DNA of 64,000 nt from Albula goreensis (GCA_022829145.1 CM040741.1:50190180-50254179), one strand, 5' to 3'. Shown: positions 47,059 through 60,064, counted from the first letter of the stretch. Numbers and translations: made by a program. The notes: generated by a model from the letters alone, not told the origin.

Positions 47059-50000
47059 ATAATTCTTCCTCATTTACCACTCTTACTGACTCAAACAGGC
47101 AGACGTTTGGTGTTTCATCAGGAGTCAGTATTCTCTAAACGAGCTCTGAAGGAAATCATGCAGTTGTTTCAGCCTTGATCTTTTCAGATATCCTCAGTAT
47201 CTTCATCCAATAAACATAAAGACCATCATACTCTCTAAGTTGCAGGACTCTTCAAAAAAAAAGGAATTTAATATATGGCTTATGCTGGTCTCCCAACCAA
47301 AATAGAGAGGAAAATAGAAATCCAGCCAAAGACATGCTGAAACCTGTGCCTATGATTGGAGAAGATGAGAAATCTATAGAAGAGGCTGCTTTATGTGACT
47401 GGGTCATTCTTAAAGGGCACTTAACAAGACAAAAAAATCAATAAATCAATCCCAAACTCTCAGTGATAATGGGGAATGCCCCAATGATTGCTCTCGATTT
47501 ATTTTGACTTCATTGGACAGAGAGTGTGTTCGCAGCCATGTTGTCTGTTGGCTCAGAAAATGGAGAAATGCAGGAGAAATAGAAGTTTTATCAGGGAGGA
47601 AAAGATGCTTAAAGACATGGAAGAAGGGAAAATAAAGGGAAGTAGGTACACGTCACATGAGAGTGCTGAGATTTAAAGGAAAAACAATTTCTGAGACATT
47701 TAAAGAGGGACCGTGTGGTTGTGTGTATGCACTGTAATCACTCTTAACTCACTCTCTCAGACACATGCAAGCACACACCTGGGTGATGTTTGCCTAACAT
47801 CAAGACCAGATGTTGGATTTTTTTTATTTCTGTTCCTCTTACTTTGGTACAACTTCTGCTCATATAAGTTTATATTATATTATAAATAAGAACACACAAA
47901 TTAGACTAAAATCCATGGGGAATGAATACAAGAGGATGAAAATATGTGCAAAGTTAAAAGATGCAGCTTTAGAAAAGATAATATGAGAATTACTTTAACA
48001 AAAGTTTGTGTGAGAAAGGGGACAGAGTTAAAAGAAGTATAAGAAACTGTGAGAAAGAATGTACGAAAAAGTGAGAATTTGAAAAATAAGGGCTGTGCTT
48101 GAATGACCAATAGATAGCTGAGAGTGAAAAAGACAGAGAGAAAGATGAAGCATACTGACCACAGTATATTAGTCACAGAATAGGAAATGGGCCATTGCTT
48201 TTGGAGTCCTTTTTTAACTTTAAGTTCAGCAGCCATTATTCCTATCTGTCACTCCTTTTCCTTTTATTTCCTCCCTCTATTTCTGAAGGCAATTTTTATC
48301 AAACCTTACCTGCACCAGCAAGTGCTGGCAAAGGATTCTAACCAGAGGAGAAATGTAGCACCAAGGGCTGCCTGGTAGCACATCCACTATAACTCCCATT
48401 CTCAGTGCTTTGAAGTACCCCAAAGTCCAGCACTGAATCACAGCCATGCCAGTGGTGAATGTCATTACTGGCATCTTGTGAGAACTGAAGAATAACTCAG
48501 AGTCTCAGGCAGACCAGGTTGCGAATGCAGGAATGAATGTCTTTGGATGATCAGCTCATGCTTTCATGAGACCCGCTATCCTGCTGCAGTTGGCTGTTCC
48601 TACAGGCAAAAGTGTACTTACATATATGTGCACTTTCATCCCAGATGTGTGCTGAGGGTGCTACATACTTAGCTTCATGCCCCTCAGAATGAACCAGTAT
48701 TTTTGAGCCTGCATCAACCTGTTGTATGACATTAAATTTGTATGAACAAAAACTACTCATTTTCCTTTCTGTTTGCAAGCTGTGAAGGTAAATGAAACAG
48801 CTGTGAAGGAGTTATCCATTTGTTTTATGTTCTGTCTTGTCCACTCAGCAAGTGTTCATCAACTTTTCAATATTTCTCTGTCAATCTTTTGTTATAAAAA
48901 GCAATTAACATGAAAAGATGGTTTTCAAATTTGTATGTGAGGCATGATTAGGTGGCTTTTTATCAACCCCTTGTCCTCTGTAGAAATTCCATTGAGCTCT
49001 TCTTCTCTCTGGTATTTATATTTTACCAATACTATACATAATATCGATGGCCCAGAAATGACCACAAAAATGAATCTACTTAATTTCTGTATGCACATGT
49101 ATCTCCTTGAAACTGTTGGCCATATTGTGGCATTTGAAACTGGACTCAATTTATTTTAATGATTCATGTGTCCCTTTATGAGGGTTTGCATTGAAGATTT
49201 TTCTCTTACTGTATGTTACTATTCCCTGAAAAATGTATCATCCTATGTGAAAAGTGCCATATCAATAGTGTAAAATGTATCTATACATCATATAATATCA
49301 TCATATAAAATAAACTGATGTATTATATTAAGTGCTGATTATATTCATTTTGTAAGATTAATAAGTGAATCAGTACATTTTTTTAAAAAAGAACTGTACA
49401 AATACCTCTTTCCGTCTTTACAAACAGGAACAAAGTTCTGAAATGTCTGATAATGGTTTTCCCTCCCAGATATGTGACTATGACACCACAAACAACACAA
49501 AGAACTTAAGTATGCATAAAGTAAAAGTTCTAGTCCCCAATGTGCATTCTGTGCAAAGATGATGTTTTACCAGTGCTGGGCTGAATGTAAATGTTCTCTT
49601 TGTGCTCAGTGGCTATGCTGTTGTTTGTGGTGGTGACTGTTTTGATACGGCAAAGCTAAGCAGCATCTTGAGGATTTCACCAGTTTGATATTCATGTGGA
49701 CCACATAGAATTACAGACCTACACTGTCTCTGTATATGTAAAATACATAGTTTGCTAAATTTCAAAATAGACACATAATTATTTTTTCCATTTGGTAAAG
49801 GACCCATGGGGCTCTTTCATGGATCCCAGTCTGGGAATCCCTGGTCTAAACTATAAGGGCATAAGTGATAAGAAATAGGGTAGGGGATAAGGGAGTCCAG
49901 ATGTGATCTGGAGAAGTGGTGTTACAGGTTCCATTTTTGGGTGTGAACTAGAGGTGGGTGCCAAACCTGAATTTGTCCATTGAAAATCCAAGCTAAAGAA

Positions 50001-51309
50001 AGAAACGTATTTCAGCCATATAAGTCAATGTTGGCAAGAGCAATCGTCAAGTAATTAAATATTTAGATATTGATCAGCCTGAACCACTAAATCTCTTCAT
50101 TCTATTCTTGGGTTTAAGGAACAAATGTAACTGAAATTCTGTTTCATTCTGCCTCTCACTTTCACCTGACCAGTATAGTGTGATTATTAAAAAAGCTCAA
50201 TTTAGTATCATTTGAATCATTTGTGTAGTCATAATTTGTATTCAAGGTCAGGTTGACTTTTGTCTCTCTTGAATGTGTGGGATCTTTGTGAAGGTATGTG
50301 AGGGCTGTTTGTTTTCAAAGTCATGATTGTGATATTATCTCCTTCACACTGGGCAGGGAAGGTTAATCCTCTCCATGTTCTCCACAACTGCCCATGATTT
50401 TAACAGCATTTTAAATTTGACATTTTCTTGCCATTTTTCATTCCTTTGCGATCGATTGGGTCGTCCTTTTGAAGTTCCACACTTTTGAACCAATGCTCTG
50501 AGTCTTGATGTGACTGCAGATTTGCATACACATGCAGCTAGCAGGGAGGAAAATGAACTGCACCATGGCCTTTAAAGTGTAGGCATATATGCAATTCACT
50601 GTGGCTGCCTGCCCTGTCAGATATATCCTTTTATGAGCTGCTGTAAAAAGAGAAAATCTCTTCCCTTGAAACGTGATGAAAGATTATTGCTAATGCCCCA
50701 TAAAAAGATATTTTGTGTCGCTTCATCCATTGTTACCGTTTAGAAAATGTCTTTATGTCTCTTCATGTAAAAAAAAGGGAAAAATATGATCTCCTTAAGA
50801 TATCTGTGAGTGATGTTGCATCACGAAACACGAACTGAGAGCTGAAGCTGGCTGAGACGTGATGTGAATGAGGTGTAGAACTGAAGAGCTGGGCTAACAG
50901 TGTCGAAGCACTAAGGTTTAAAGTCAGCCCCGTTCCCACACTGCCTGATTCACAGACGAGCCCAGTGATCAGCTTTCCAATCTCGCTATTTAAGCACCAA
51001 AACTGGGCAACAAATTCAAGGTCAACTGATACTGCCTCCTTTTAAAAGCATCACACATCTATTGCAGAATCCTATTCCCTATTCTCTGCAAAAATGTTTG
51101 CGGTGATAAAAAAGCATTCATTTGTATTCTGCTGTGGTCAGATGTCTTCTATAAAGACTTACATTATATTTAAAAACACATTTAATTCAAAGTTACTAAT
51201 ACAAAATGTGTAAGTTCCTCAACAAGTGCAAAAGCATTTGATCCATAAACAGCAAACAAAATATGCATAGCACTGTAATATACATATAATAACAATAATA
51301 CTAAGGGAT
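47059..51309. other. Intron stretch, nothing firmly recognised
   Basis: No exon recognised. GATCCCAGTCTGGGAATCCC at 49,821 resembles the end of a common fish repeat but could not be extended. The rest is AT-rich. Confidence 0.45.
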
Positions 51310-51830
51310 TAGTAAATACAACTTTTAAAAATAATAATTAGGATATTTAAAGGAGGGATATGGGGAGTGAAAGGGTAGTTCAGCAGGGGGGATCTAGGCA
51401 TCAGCTGGAAAGGTGGGTTTTCAGTCTGTGTCGAGATGTGAGGACAGATTCGATAATTTGGATCAGAGGTAGACGGGCCATTCCCAAGATGAGGAGCTGG
51501 AATGGAGAACAAGCTTGATCTAACACACGACCGATTGGTACCCATAGTGACGGGACCACAAGGTGTCCAGAGCTGAGTGCATTTGCTGGGATGTCCGAGG
51601 AGATTATAGACTAGATGCAAGGTGGAGCTGTCCCCTTAGCAGCCTGGGAGGTAAGCACTAGTACCTTGAAGCAGATACAGTCAGTGCCAGGCAGCAGATC
51701 AGACCTGTGATCAGGCAGGCTGCAGCATTGTGTACCAGCTGGAGAGATTTGATGGCACATGCCAGGAGACCAGTGGGAGGGGAGTTGCAGCGGCCCAGGT
51801 TTGAGAAGTCAGGTGAACTGTGGCTGTCAC
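51310..51830. repeat. Fish-type interspersed repeat
   Basis: The text GGAGGTAAGCACTAGTACCT, GGCTGCAGCATTGTGTACCA, GCTGGAGAGATTTGATGGCA and GGGAGTTGCAGCGGCCCAGG follows, in order, a repeat I recall from many fish genomes. The name and full length are not known to me. Minus-strand frames across it are not supported as host genes. Confidence 0.55.
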
Positions 51831-54159
51831 CATGAGACTTGTGGCATTCTACCGTACAACGATGGAAGATAGTGACTAATCATAGGCAGATAATAAGACA
51901 TGCAATGGGTCCATTTTAACCTAATAGGTACAAAGCTATGCCCTTTATTCCTCTTCAGAGTATCTATTTGGTAATTTGAGTGAAAGTTTGAATCTGCATC
52001 TATCTGAGTTGAGCACATATTATGTGAAGTAGTACAGCATAGCTAACCCATCATAGTTATTGAGACAATTTTCTGAAAAGCCTTGTCAGGGTAACATTCA
52101 ATATAAAGCAGAGGCAATTACTTTCCTTTTTTGTGTGGAATTTCAATACTTTATAATCCAAAAGGTTGCCTCATATTAAAATAATGGTGCTATATGAAAG
52201 TGAACATTTCATTTTATGTCTTTGACTTCACATATTGAAAAGGTGGTTTCATATTTAGTTTATTAGTTTACATTATGTAAGACTTAGTGAACTGAAAACT
52301 TAATTGCTTTGTGATCATCAGTGATAGAGTCATGAGGGATCAAAACTGGCTAAAATTCATTGCATAATAAAAGGCGCAAAATTGAAGGTACCCCCATGAT
52401 GGGTTCCTATACATAACACAAAAGATGTTAATTCTAAGATCTTAATAGTTTGCAAAGTATCATCATTTAATAGTATTAACTGAACAAGAAAAATGGGAAT
52501 TTTTCAGGTTTCTGGCAGAATGACCATATATACTTTCCTAAAAGCAATTCTGAGAAAGGTAATTGCCAGCTTGAGATCCCATCCAAACATGATAAATCCT
52601 TCAGTAAAATATGACTGTTTGTATCTGGACTTATTTACATAATGACTTTTGTTTGATCACCCGTGCACAGTGAAATGATAAGACGTGCAGCCACAAACGA
52701 ACACCTGTGATTTAGGATTTTAGTAAATCTACCTCTAAGTGTCAAGAAGGCCATCTCTCCATCTGACAAGCACATAACCTCACCTTACGTTGCAGTGATG
52801 AGTGTCTGGGTTTATCTTTTCAGATTTGCCTGATAACAGGTAGGACTGAAACAATGAAATGGGAATGTCTTAAAACATTTCTCTTGAGACAGACTTTATT
52901 AGTGTAGAAGTAAAAGTATTAAAACAAGTTACTTTTGTCCTCGGCATGATGTTAGCTTGTAGAAGATCATTCCAGATTCAGTGTTGTGTTTAGTACTGTG
53001 AATAGAATTCATAGTGGATATTTAAAGACTATCAAGACTTTTTCTTAGCAGCTGTCTGGCTCTATCTGAAAACCATTTCTATTTAAATAACTTCAGTGCC
53101 TTCCAAAAATCAGATTAGAATAATTCATAAAAAGCAAGTTCCCACTTTAAGATGTGGCAGCCATGCATGCAGTTGTGATTCAGCTGTGGTTCCTCCCCTC
53201 GGTTCTCCTTAATTGTCCCTTCTTCTGTTGTAAAACAACGATTTTTACAATGAACTGTCTTGCATGTTTTCCCATAAAACATGAAACCAGCCTACCTGTC
53301 ACATACCTTGTGATGAATAGCCTTCTTTGCCATGTTTTCAGCCATTAGTGTACAACTCATAGGTCTTGATCATATTGATTACACTGCAATGTATATTTTT
53401 CAATCATATTACTTTCCAAAAAAAATTCCAGCTCAATACGTAGAATTTCGCTCAGTAGTGAAGCTGCTGGAACCCTATGGGGATTGTCTTGGTTTTTATG
53501 TTTTGATTATTATTTTTTGCTGTCAAGGGGTTGTAAAATACCCAAAGTCTTAAAATAAAATACTAAGTCTTAAAATACCCAAAAAAACTACATTAACACA
53601 AGGAAACTAAAAGCCCCACATCTAATACATTACATTAGCATAAAACATTCCTCCATAGATTGGTGTTAAATTAACGTAAACTTTATTAAGTCAGGAAAAT
53701 AAGATTGTTCAACAAAAGCAAAACCGTGAGACCAGACATTGAAGAATATATGTAGTTTAAATTTAAATCCTCAAACTCATTGAATTTAGGTTCATTGAAA
53801 TTGTCTGGACTTATTTTTTGTGTCAGAATGATTTGTTGATTTTCAGCAAAATGGAAAATAAGAAAAGATTAGCTCACATTAACAATTTGTTTGCACAGTG
53901 TAATTTGAACATATTTAAGTGCATGCACAACCAGATCTTCAAATGCAGAAAATACACTATTACTAAATTTTATGAAGGAACTGATAAATATAGCATCTGA
54001 AATCTCAGGGATATGATGAAATATTTTGCTTAAACTTTGCTAATGATATTGCACGTCTGAATCTTCAAAAAACGGTTTAGAGTACCACATGAGGAATTCA
54101 TTTTTACACTGAATTTCGTCTGCAATAAATCAATCAGCTCACAATATATTCAAAACTGG
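51831..54159. other. Intron stretch, nothing recognised
   Basis: AT-rich. A short local duplication of AAGTCTTAAAATA lies at about 53,545-53,580. No exon seen. Confidence 0.45.
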
Positions 54160-54560
54160 CTTCAGGGTACAATGCAGAGGGAAATGATGAGAAGGATAAT
54201 TTCTAAGCAGGCTGCTGTGAGAAGTAGAGTCCACCAGGGATTGGTGTTGGGACCTCTGCTCTTTCTTATTTGCATAATGACCTTGAAAAAAGACATTAGT
54301 AGCACAGTGGTTACATTTTCTGGTGACATGATACACATGGATGTATTCGAATTAGAAATGGTTCAAGAAGAATTTAATAGAACCCACAAATGGGGAATGA
54401 CTGGTAAATGAAATTTAACATTGCTAGATGCAAAGTTCTTGAGGGTATTTTTTAACCGCATAGGCCATCATTAATGCATGGCATAGTTCAATGGCCTTCT
54501 GGGGGAAGTATGAAACTTGATGGGCTGAATAGCCTGCTCTTGTGTTCAGAAATTCTTATG
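54160..54560 (+). mobile_element. LINE retrotransposon relic (CR1/L2-like) with 3' tail
   Basis: The plus strand encodes HQGLVLGPLLFLICI, matching the PQGSVLGPLLF motif of LINE reverse transcriptases. After it SGD stands where the catalytic ADD is expected, so it is inactive. Further on, in another frame, MKFNIARCKVL matches the following conserved block. The element ends in GATGGGCTGAATAGCCTGCT and TTCTTATGTTCTTAT, a tail typical of such elements in fish. Only the 3' end of the element remains. Confidence 0.75.
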
Positions 54561-56062
54561 TTCTTATCAAGAGGAGAGCACACTGGTAATGATGATGATC
54601 ATGATGATGTCTCCATATTTGTCAGAAACAGACATTGGAAAATAGACTAGAACTACTGCTTGCCAGGAACAAAGAGAGTTTCTCTGTATTTTATGTTTTT
54701 TAAGTCACCCATTGCTCACCAAGGGCCATGGTCATAATTTACAAAACTGAAAAGACAGCAGTCTTTTATTCATTGCCAGCAGCAACATTGCAAGTAGCTT
54801 CTTGTTCTTGATGTTGTCACTGCCGTCAGCACAACATGAGCGTATGCATCTCACCACACTGTTTGTTCAGCTCTCTGCTGGCATGGTTTTTGTCATACCT
54901 TCAATGAGTATAGGGATTATGTGTTTTCTGTTAAAGGTAACTCAGAAGTTTGGGTAAACGCTCAGGCTAAACGTGCTCATGGTTCAGAAATATTCAGTGC
55001 GTTTGTGTGTAGTCGCTCAGTGGCATGCCTTGACTTGTTCTCTGTGGGTTTCATCAGACTTTTTCTAAGGTGTCAGTCAGACGTCTGGAATCTTGAATCA
55101 ATTGTGGGTGTGAGAGTGTTTTGCATGATTGTGGTGATTTGAAAGATCTTGCCCATGCCGGCCAACAGGGAGCGAGGGAGAGGTTAGAGTGCAGCGTGGG
55201 TAATTGCTACCCTCCAGATTGCGATGGAAAATAAGGTCAGAGACAGCAACCTCAACAAGACAGCAGCAGACGTTTACATGTGTAGGGCTTTTTTTCCATC
55301 AAACTGAGGAAGTTCAAAGCAAAGAAATTTATGAGCTGTTGCTCAAAAAGAATCCTCTGCATCCCAAGGATTAGTGTCTCATCTCATCTTTCTCCCTCTC
55401 CAAAAACGATATGCATATGTCAGTTCAACATTTTGTCTTTCCCCATTTTAGATCTTAATATGGCAGCATGTAAGACACTTCCAGATTTGTTTTCCTCTAC
55501 CACTAGTTGGGATCATGTGGTGAATGTTTTCATGTTGCTAAATACAGATTCCTGATTTCTTGTTGCTGCTGTTGACTATGTCGCTGAAAGTTATGTGTCT
55601 GCATTTTCAAGTTTTAACTTTGTTTGTTTTAATACCTGAGTTTCTCTGATCTCAGCATAGGTAAACTGATGTGATTATATCTGTGCTAACCCCTACTGTA
55701 TAAGTACAAACTGCCATTTCTTTTCAAATGACAGAATAAACAAACAACGGATAATTCAATAACCGATAGATGCTCCTCTATGCATGATGTGTATTCAGAT
55801 AACGCTGATAATGACTAAGGCACACATACATGCAGAACAGGCACTGGGGAGCCTGTGGATAAGTAGTAGAGCCGGAGTTTTTCAAATAGAAGGGGAGATT
55901 AAGATGGAAAGTGAGTGTGAGATAAAAATCCCTTCGTAGATTTGTGCACAGCAAATAGAGAGAGATGCATACAAAGAACAGGACATGGTGAATAAATCTA
56001 AATATGACCAAAGCATGGATCCATTCCAATAACCAATTTGTTTATATTCTCTTCTCTAACAG
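54561..56062. other. End of intron 1
   Basis: Unique-looking sequence up to the exon 2 acceptor. The last bases, TATTCTCTTCTCTAACAG, form a good pyrimidine tract and AG acceptor. No other exon recognised. Confidence 0.5.
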
Positions 56063-56992
56063 TGACCAGTGGCCGCTTGTTCCCAGAGGCGCTGCAGAGG
56101 TTCCCCCTGGCCCCTGCATACCTCCCTGTCAGGTATCAGGTGCTGAATGTGGAGTCAGCCTTCTTTCTGAAGGAGGCCAACCAGGACCTGATGAGAAACT
56201 CCAGCCTTCAGGCCCGTACTGAGCCCTTCTTCGTGTACCAGGCCCGGCGGCTACCTTCTGTCAACGCCAGCTATGGCCCCCTTTGGGTTGAGCGGCCTGT
56301 GCCCCTGGACCTCCTGCAGGGGCCAGGCGCCTTTGTGGCTTTGCCCCCCTCCACCTCTTCCTCTTCCTCCACTTTCACTTTCAACTGGAAGGTGCAGACC
56401 TTCATCATCAATGAACGGATCTATCCTGGTGAGCCCAAGGTGCAGGTCTTGTTCTATGTGGCGGGCCGTGACTGGGACGATTATAGCGCAGTGGATGACC
56501 TGCCCTGCGTCAAGATGTTAGCCTTCCATGAGACCCAGGAGGTGCGGGGTGGCTGCCGGCTGAGGGGGGAGCTGGGACTGTGCGTAGCAGAGCTCGCGCC
56601 CCTGCCTGGCTGGTTCAGCCCCCCCAGCGTCGTCCCCGGGCGACAGAGGGCCCCCGAGCAGCCCAATGGCACCCCTGTGGAGCTCTACTATGTTGTACGG
56701 CCCCCTGAGAGTGGGGAGTGTAGCAATGAGGACCCCAGGAAGGGAAGCTCTATCCACTCAGAGCAAAGTGGCAGGGGTGGGTCTGGCCCTTCAGGGTCCT
56801 CCAGTTCTGCCCCCATGCGGAGGATTGGCAGTGTGCGGCTGCACCAGACCTCACCCAATCCGCAGCTGGATCAGTTCAGACTCGACAGCAACTTTGTGGT
56901 TTTGGTGCCATCCGGACCAGTTAGGCAAAGGGACACCATCACTGCCTTCATCGCCACCTCTGGCCCCCCCAGGTCAACAAGTTCATCCTCAG
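56063..56992 (+). CDS. tmem132: TMEM132-family gene, exon 2 (N-terminal ectodomain)
   Basis: Encodes about 310 residues of the extracellular N-terminal part of a TMEM132 protein, a single-pass type I neural membrane family linked to cell adhesion and cytoskeletal signalling. Joined to exon 1 it runs VTSGR, LAPAYLPVRYQV, FFLKEANQDLMRNSSLQ (about residues 49-66), NASYGP, VQVLFYVAGRDWDDY (about 142-156), GLCVAEL, GWFSPPSVV and GTPVELYYVV. N-glycosylation sequons lie at about N62, N84 and N218. The acceptor is TTCTCTAACAG|TG and the donor CAG|GTGAGT. It is much richer in GC than its surroundings, as expected of an exon. The last residues are off the family frame after a C7 run (see findings). Wording is closest to the TMEM132C/D type, but the paralogue cannot be decided. 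Confidence 0.93.
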
Positions 56993-59525
56993 GTGAGTGT
57001 CTCTTTGTTAGCACCATGACAAGGAACACATAATGTGCTGGAGGCACATCATCCATTATGCCATGGGGACAGTTCAGTCCTATCAGAAAGTGCTCCCACA
57101 GTTTGGTCAACCAGCTGGTAGAGTTATTCATTGTGCATTGCAATAATTATTTACCAACCATAACAAATGAAATATTAACAAAATACTTTGTATATTTGAA
57201 TTAATAAAATGTATTAGAGAATAAATACATAGAATAAGTATAGGCTGAAATACAGTTAACACACATAACATATTAGTTACTTTTGAACAGTTACTCCTAC
57301 TAAATCTATTAAAAGCATGTTTTTAGTCTTGGATTAATACATTTGTATGGATGTATATTCGAGGTTGTAACAGGCAAAAAGGAAAATGGGCAGAAGGGTA
57401 AAAAACTGAAACACTTTTTCATGAAGCCCTGAAACATGACACAAGACAACATTTCATAATTAGACATTCAGACAGGCTTTGGGTTTCAGCAGGTGAAAAA
57501 TGACTCAGGAATCCAAATCACAGCTTTTTTCGGCTCTTGCTTTCTTTTTCATGCTTGCAAATTGGCATCTGTCCAGTCAACATAAACATCAACACACTGC
57601 GATAGATTTCCTAGATGTTTCTTTGACTTGGCAAACAAAGACAAATGTCTGTCTTTGCAGGGATTCGTCTGATTCACTGAGCTTCTGATGCTAATTAGAG
57701 TGTGCAAAGGAAAAAGTGATTTAGGATATTTAGCGCACAATGCAAATGGTGTTGTAATTAATTAGAACATGTTTTCATTTGTGTGCTTCTGTGCCTGATC
57801 TCAATCCTAAAGTGTCTCTGAGATAGAAGATAAAGGGGTCATGCTGATTTGTCAACCGGTGGGAAATGCAAATGTGCTTAAAAAGCTTTAGTGCTGCTTG
57901 AGTGAATGTAAACTACTGAATGTGTTGAACTTTGATTTATTTAGTGTGCCTGTTTATTGCAGGTAGACCGAGATACAATCCAAGGACAGCACACTTTGTC
58001 CTGTGCAAGTGTTATTTATTTTAATTTCATCAAAAAACATTATGAATCTGGCAGCCAATGAACTGAATAAATAACATTGCAGGGACAAATTAACACAAGC
58101 AATTGCTTAGACCTACTATGCATCACTGAAGCTGAAGTCAATTGTGATTAGCCCCGCACTCCCCCCCCAACCCCCGGATTCAGAAAACCTCAGTTCTCAG
58201 TTCTCATTTTTGATCCGCTAGCAAAACTTTTTTTTGTCTTTCTTTCTTTCACCCCCAAAATTGACAGAATAGCAAAACCATACTGAAAAAGTAATTCCTG
58301 AAAAATTAATAAGCTCTACTTGTTTGGTCAAAGAGCAAATCTTGATTCAAGTGAAGAGTTTATCTTGTTTGATTTGAGAGGGGAACATTTTTTCCTGAAT
58401 CTTTCTTAACAATATGAACAAATCTAAAAACAAAATTCAGAAAGAAACTGGGCCCTTGATGAGGAGACTGACTTGTGTGTTTTAAACAAATACATTAACT
58501 AGCGTAAAGCTCTCTGTGGTCTCTGCACTTCTTTTGTTTTCAATTGAATGCCAAGACATCAGTAGTTTACTTGTAATTTGGAGTTTACTGTACTGTTTTA
58601 AAATTACAGTTGATCTATCCCCTTGGTGCTTGTATGAGAATATTAAAAATGTGCTTTCATAACTTGGCTGAATATGGAGGCGTTTCTCTTGTTGTACTTA
58701 AAGTTGATTTCCCTTGAGGAGTAGGCTTTGGTGTCTTTTGCAGTGGTCCAGCCAACATTTTGTTGTTGGTAGTTAGTTTGTTGTCAGCTGATATGAGGAG
58801 GACTATAGGTTTTCTGTGTGGCCAAGTACACACATTGGATGGCTTTTTTATGTGACATTTCCTGTGACAATGTGTGGTTGTAGACAGTTTTGCATGAGGA
58901 GTTGGTAGTTTTAGACTGCTTGCTTTTTAGTTTTGCATTGATATAAATGTATACTAATGTCAATAAAGGCCAAAATATTCATACATGCAAAGCATGTGCT
59001 CCTAAATATATGCACAATGTAGCTACTGAAATCTTTCTGAATACTAAACTGCTAATAATGTTTACTTATAAAGATCTGAACATTTGCAGTTTAATATTCA
59101 AATAGATTAAAACATACAAGTGCTGCTCTTAAGCAATTATTTTTATGTGTCTCTGCATTTGCTTATGAAAATATTACAACTGTTCAGTGCAATTCCACAC
59201 ATACAGTTTTACAGCCAAGTGCATTCTATGGTTATTGTGCTTTACCCAAGTGTGGAAAGATCTTTTACAACCCCATGTAGTTATGTGTAAGTTTTGGCAA
59301 GGTTGAATATCTTTTTCCAGGTTCAGTGGAATACTGATTAGGAGTCTGTGACCCAGGAATCTGTGTTTAGTTTGACGATTAATATAATTCTGAAATAACA
59401 TTGAGCAGATTTGAGAAAAACCTACACAAATCAAGAAAACAAGAAACTACAGATAATTTTTTTTTTTAAATTCAAGAAAAATATCTTTGATGTTGACCTT
59501 TGACATAGTGACTTTTTACAGATTT
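56993..59525. other. tmem132: Start of intron 2
   Basis: Begins GTGAGTGTCT. The next family exon should open with a lysine-rich KVKKG-like segment. No such frame was found anywhere to 64,000, so intron 2 is longer than 7 kb. A C-rich tract lies at 58,160-58,177. The rest is AT-rich. Confidence 0.6.
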
Positions 59526-59576
59526 ATTTTATTGGGGATATTACAAACCCATTGTTTGTAATATCCCCAATAAAAT
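59526..59576. repeat. Perfect 23-bp inverted repeat with 5-base loop
   Basis: Left arm 59526-59548 begins ATTTTATTGGGGATATTACA. Right arm 59554-59576 begins GTTTGTAATATCCCCAATAA and is its exact reverse complement. The loop is CCATT. It sits in intron 2 with no terminal features of a known transposon. It could be a tiny palindromic MITE remnant, a template-switch product or an RNA hairpin in the intron. Confidence 0.95.
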
Positions 59577-60020
59577 TGTTTGATCACAATCTAAACATAA
59601 TAACTTGATTTGGAGACCATAATTTGAGAGGAAAAAAAACTACCAGCACCGTCTGTGACCTTGCGAGTTGAAAGCCAGTATGGTTCTGGATAATGGCGAG
59701 GGTGACTGTAATTCAAATCCATGAATAATTGGCTTTGCTAGAGCCTGGAAATCACATTTGTGATTGAAGAACAGAACCACAGTACCATGGAGGAATAACC
59801 CACTCTGTTCTTTTGACCTCTTGGCCAAGTTGTAACAAGGGTTTTTGAGCCCTCTTAAGGCTTTTTTCCCCTATTCCAATAAATTTAGTTCAGTAGAATT
59901 ATTTAATTTCAATTACTATTCTCTGTATATTTAGTCAAAGGCAAATAATTCTTCTTGGGTTGAAAATGTGCAAGATTATAGAATCATATTCTGTTTCTTT
60001 ATTTTTTTATATTTAAACAT

Positions 60021-60022
<2 letters not shown>
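59577..60022. other. Intron 2 stretch, nothing recognised
   Basis: Ordinary AT-rich sequence. Confidence 0.45.

Positions 60023-60060
<38 letters not shown>
60023..60060. repeat. (AC)19 microsatellite
   Basis: Nineteen perfect AC units. Confidence 0.97.

Positions 60061-60064
<4 letters not shown>

Larger units (their letters stand above)
13661..56062 (+). other. tmem132: Intron 1 of the TMEM132-family gene (about 42.4 kb)
   Basis: Inferred from the donor GTAAGA at 13661 and the acceptor CTTCTCTAACAG ending at 56062. A very long first intron fits the TMEM132 family. No other coding exon was recognised inside it. It contains the mobile elements, SINEs, microsatellites and candidate enhancers listed separately. 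Untranslated or alternative first exons cannot be ruled out. Confidence 0.7.

Noticed and set aside
56038..56062. Extending exon 2 upstream through the open frame to 56038
   Set aside because: These bases are the pyrimidine tract and AG of the acceptor; family resemblance begins at the Val-Thr codons after it.
56273..57143. Several frames of 63-117 codons on both strands over exon 2
   Set aside because: Shadows of the GC-rich TMEM132 exon; only one frame matches the family.
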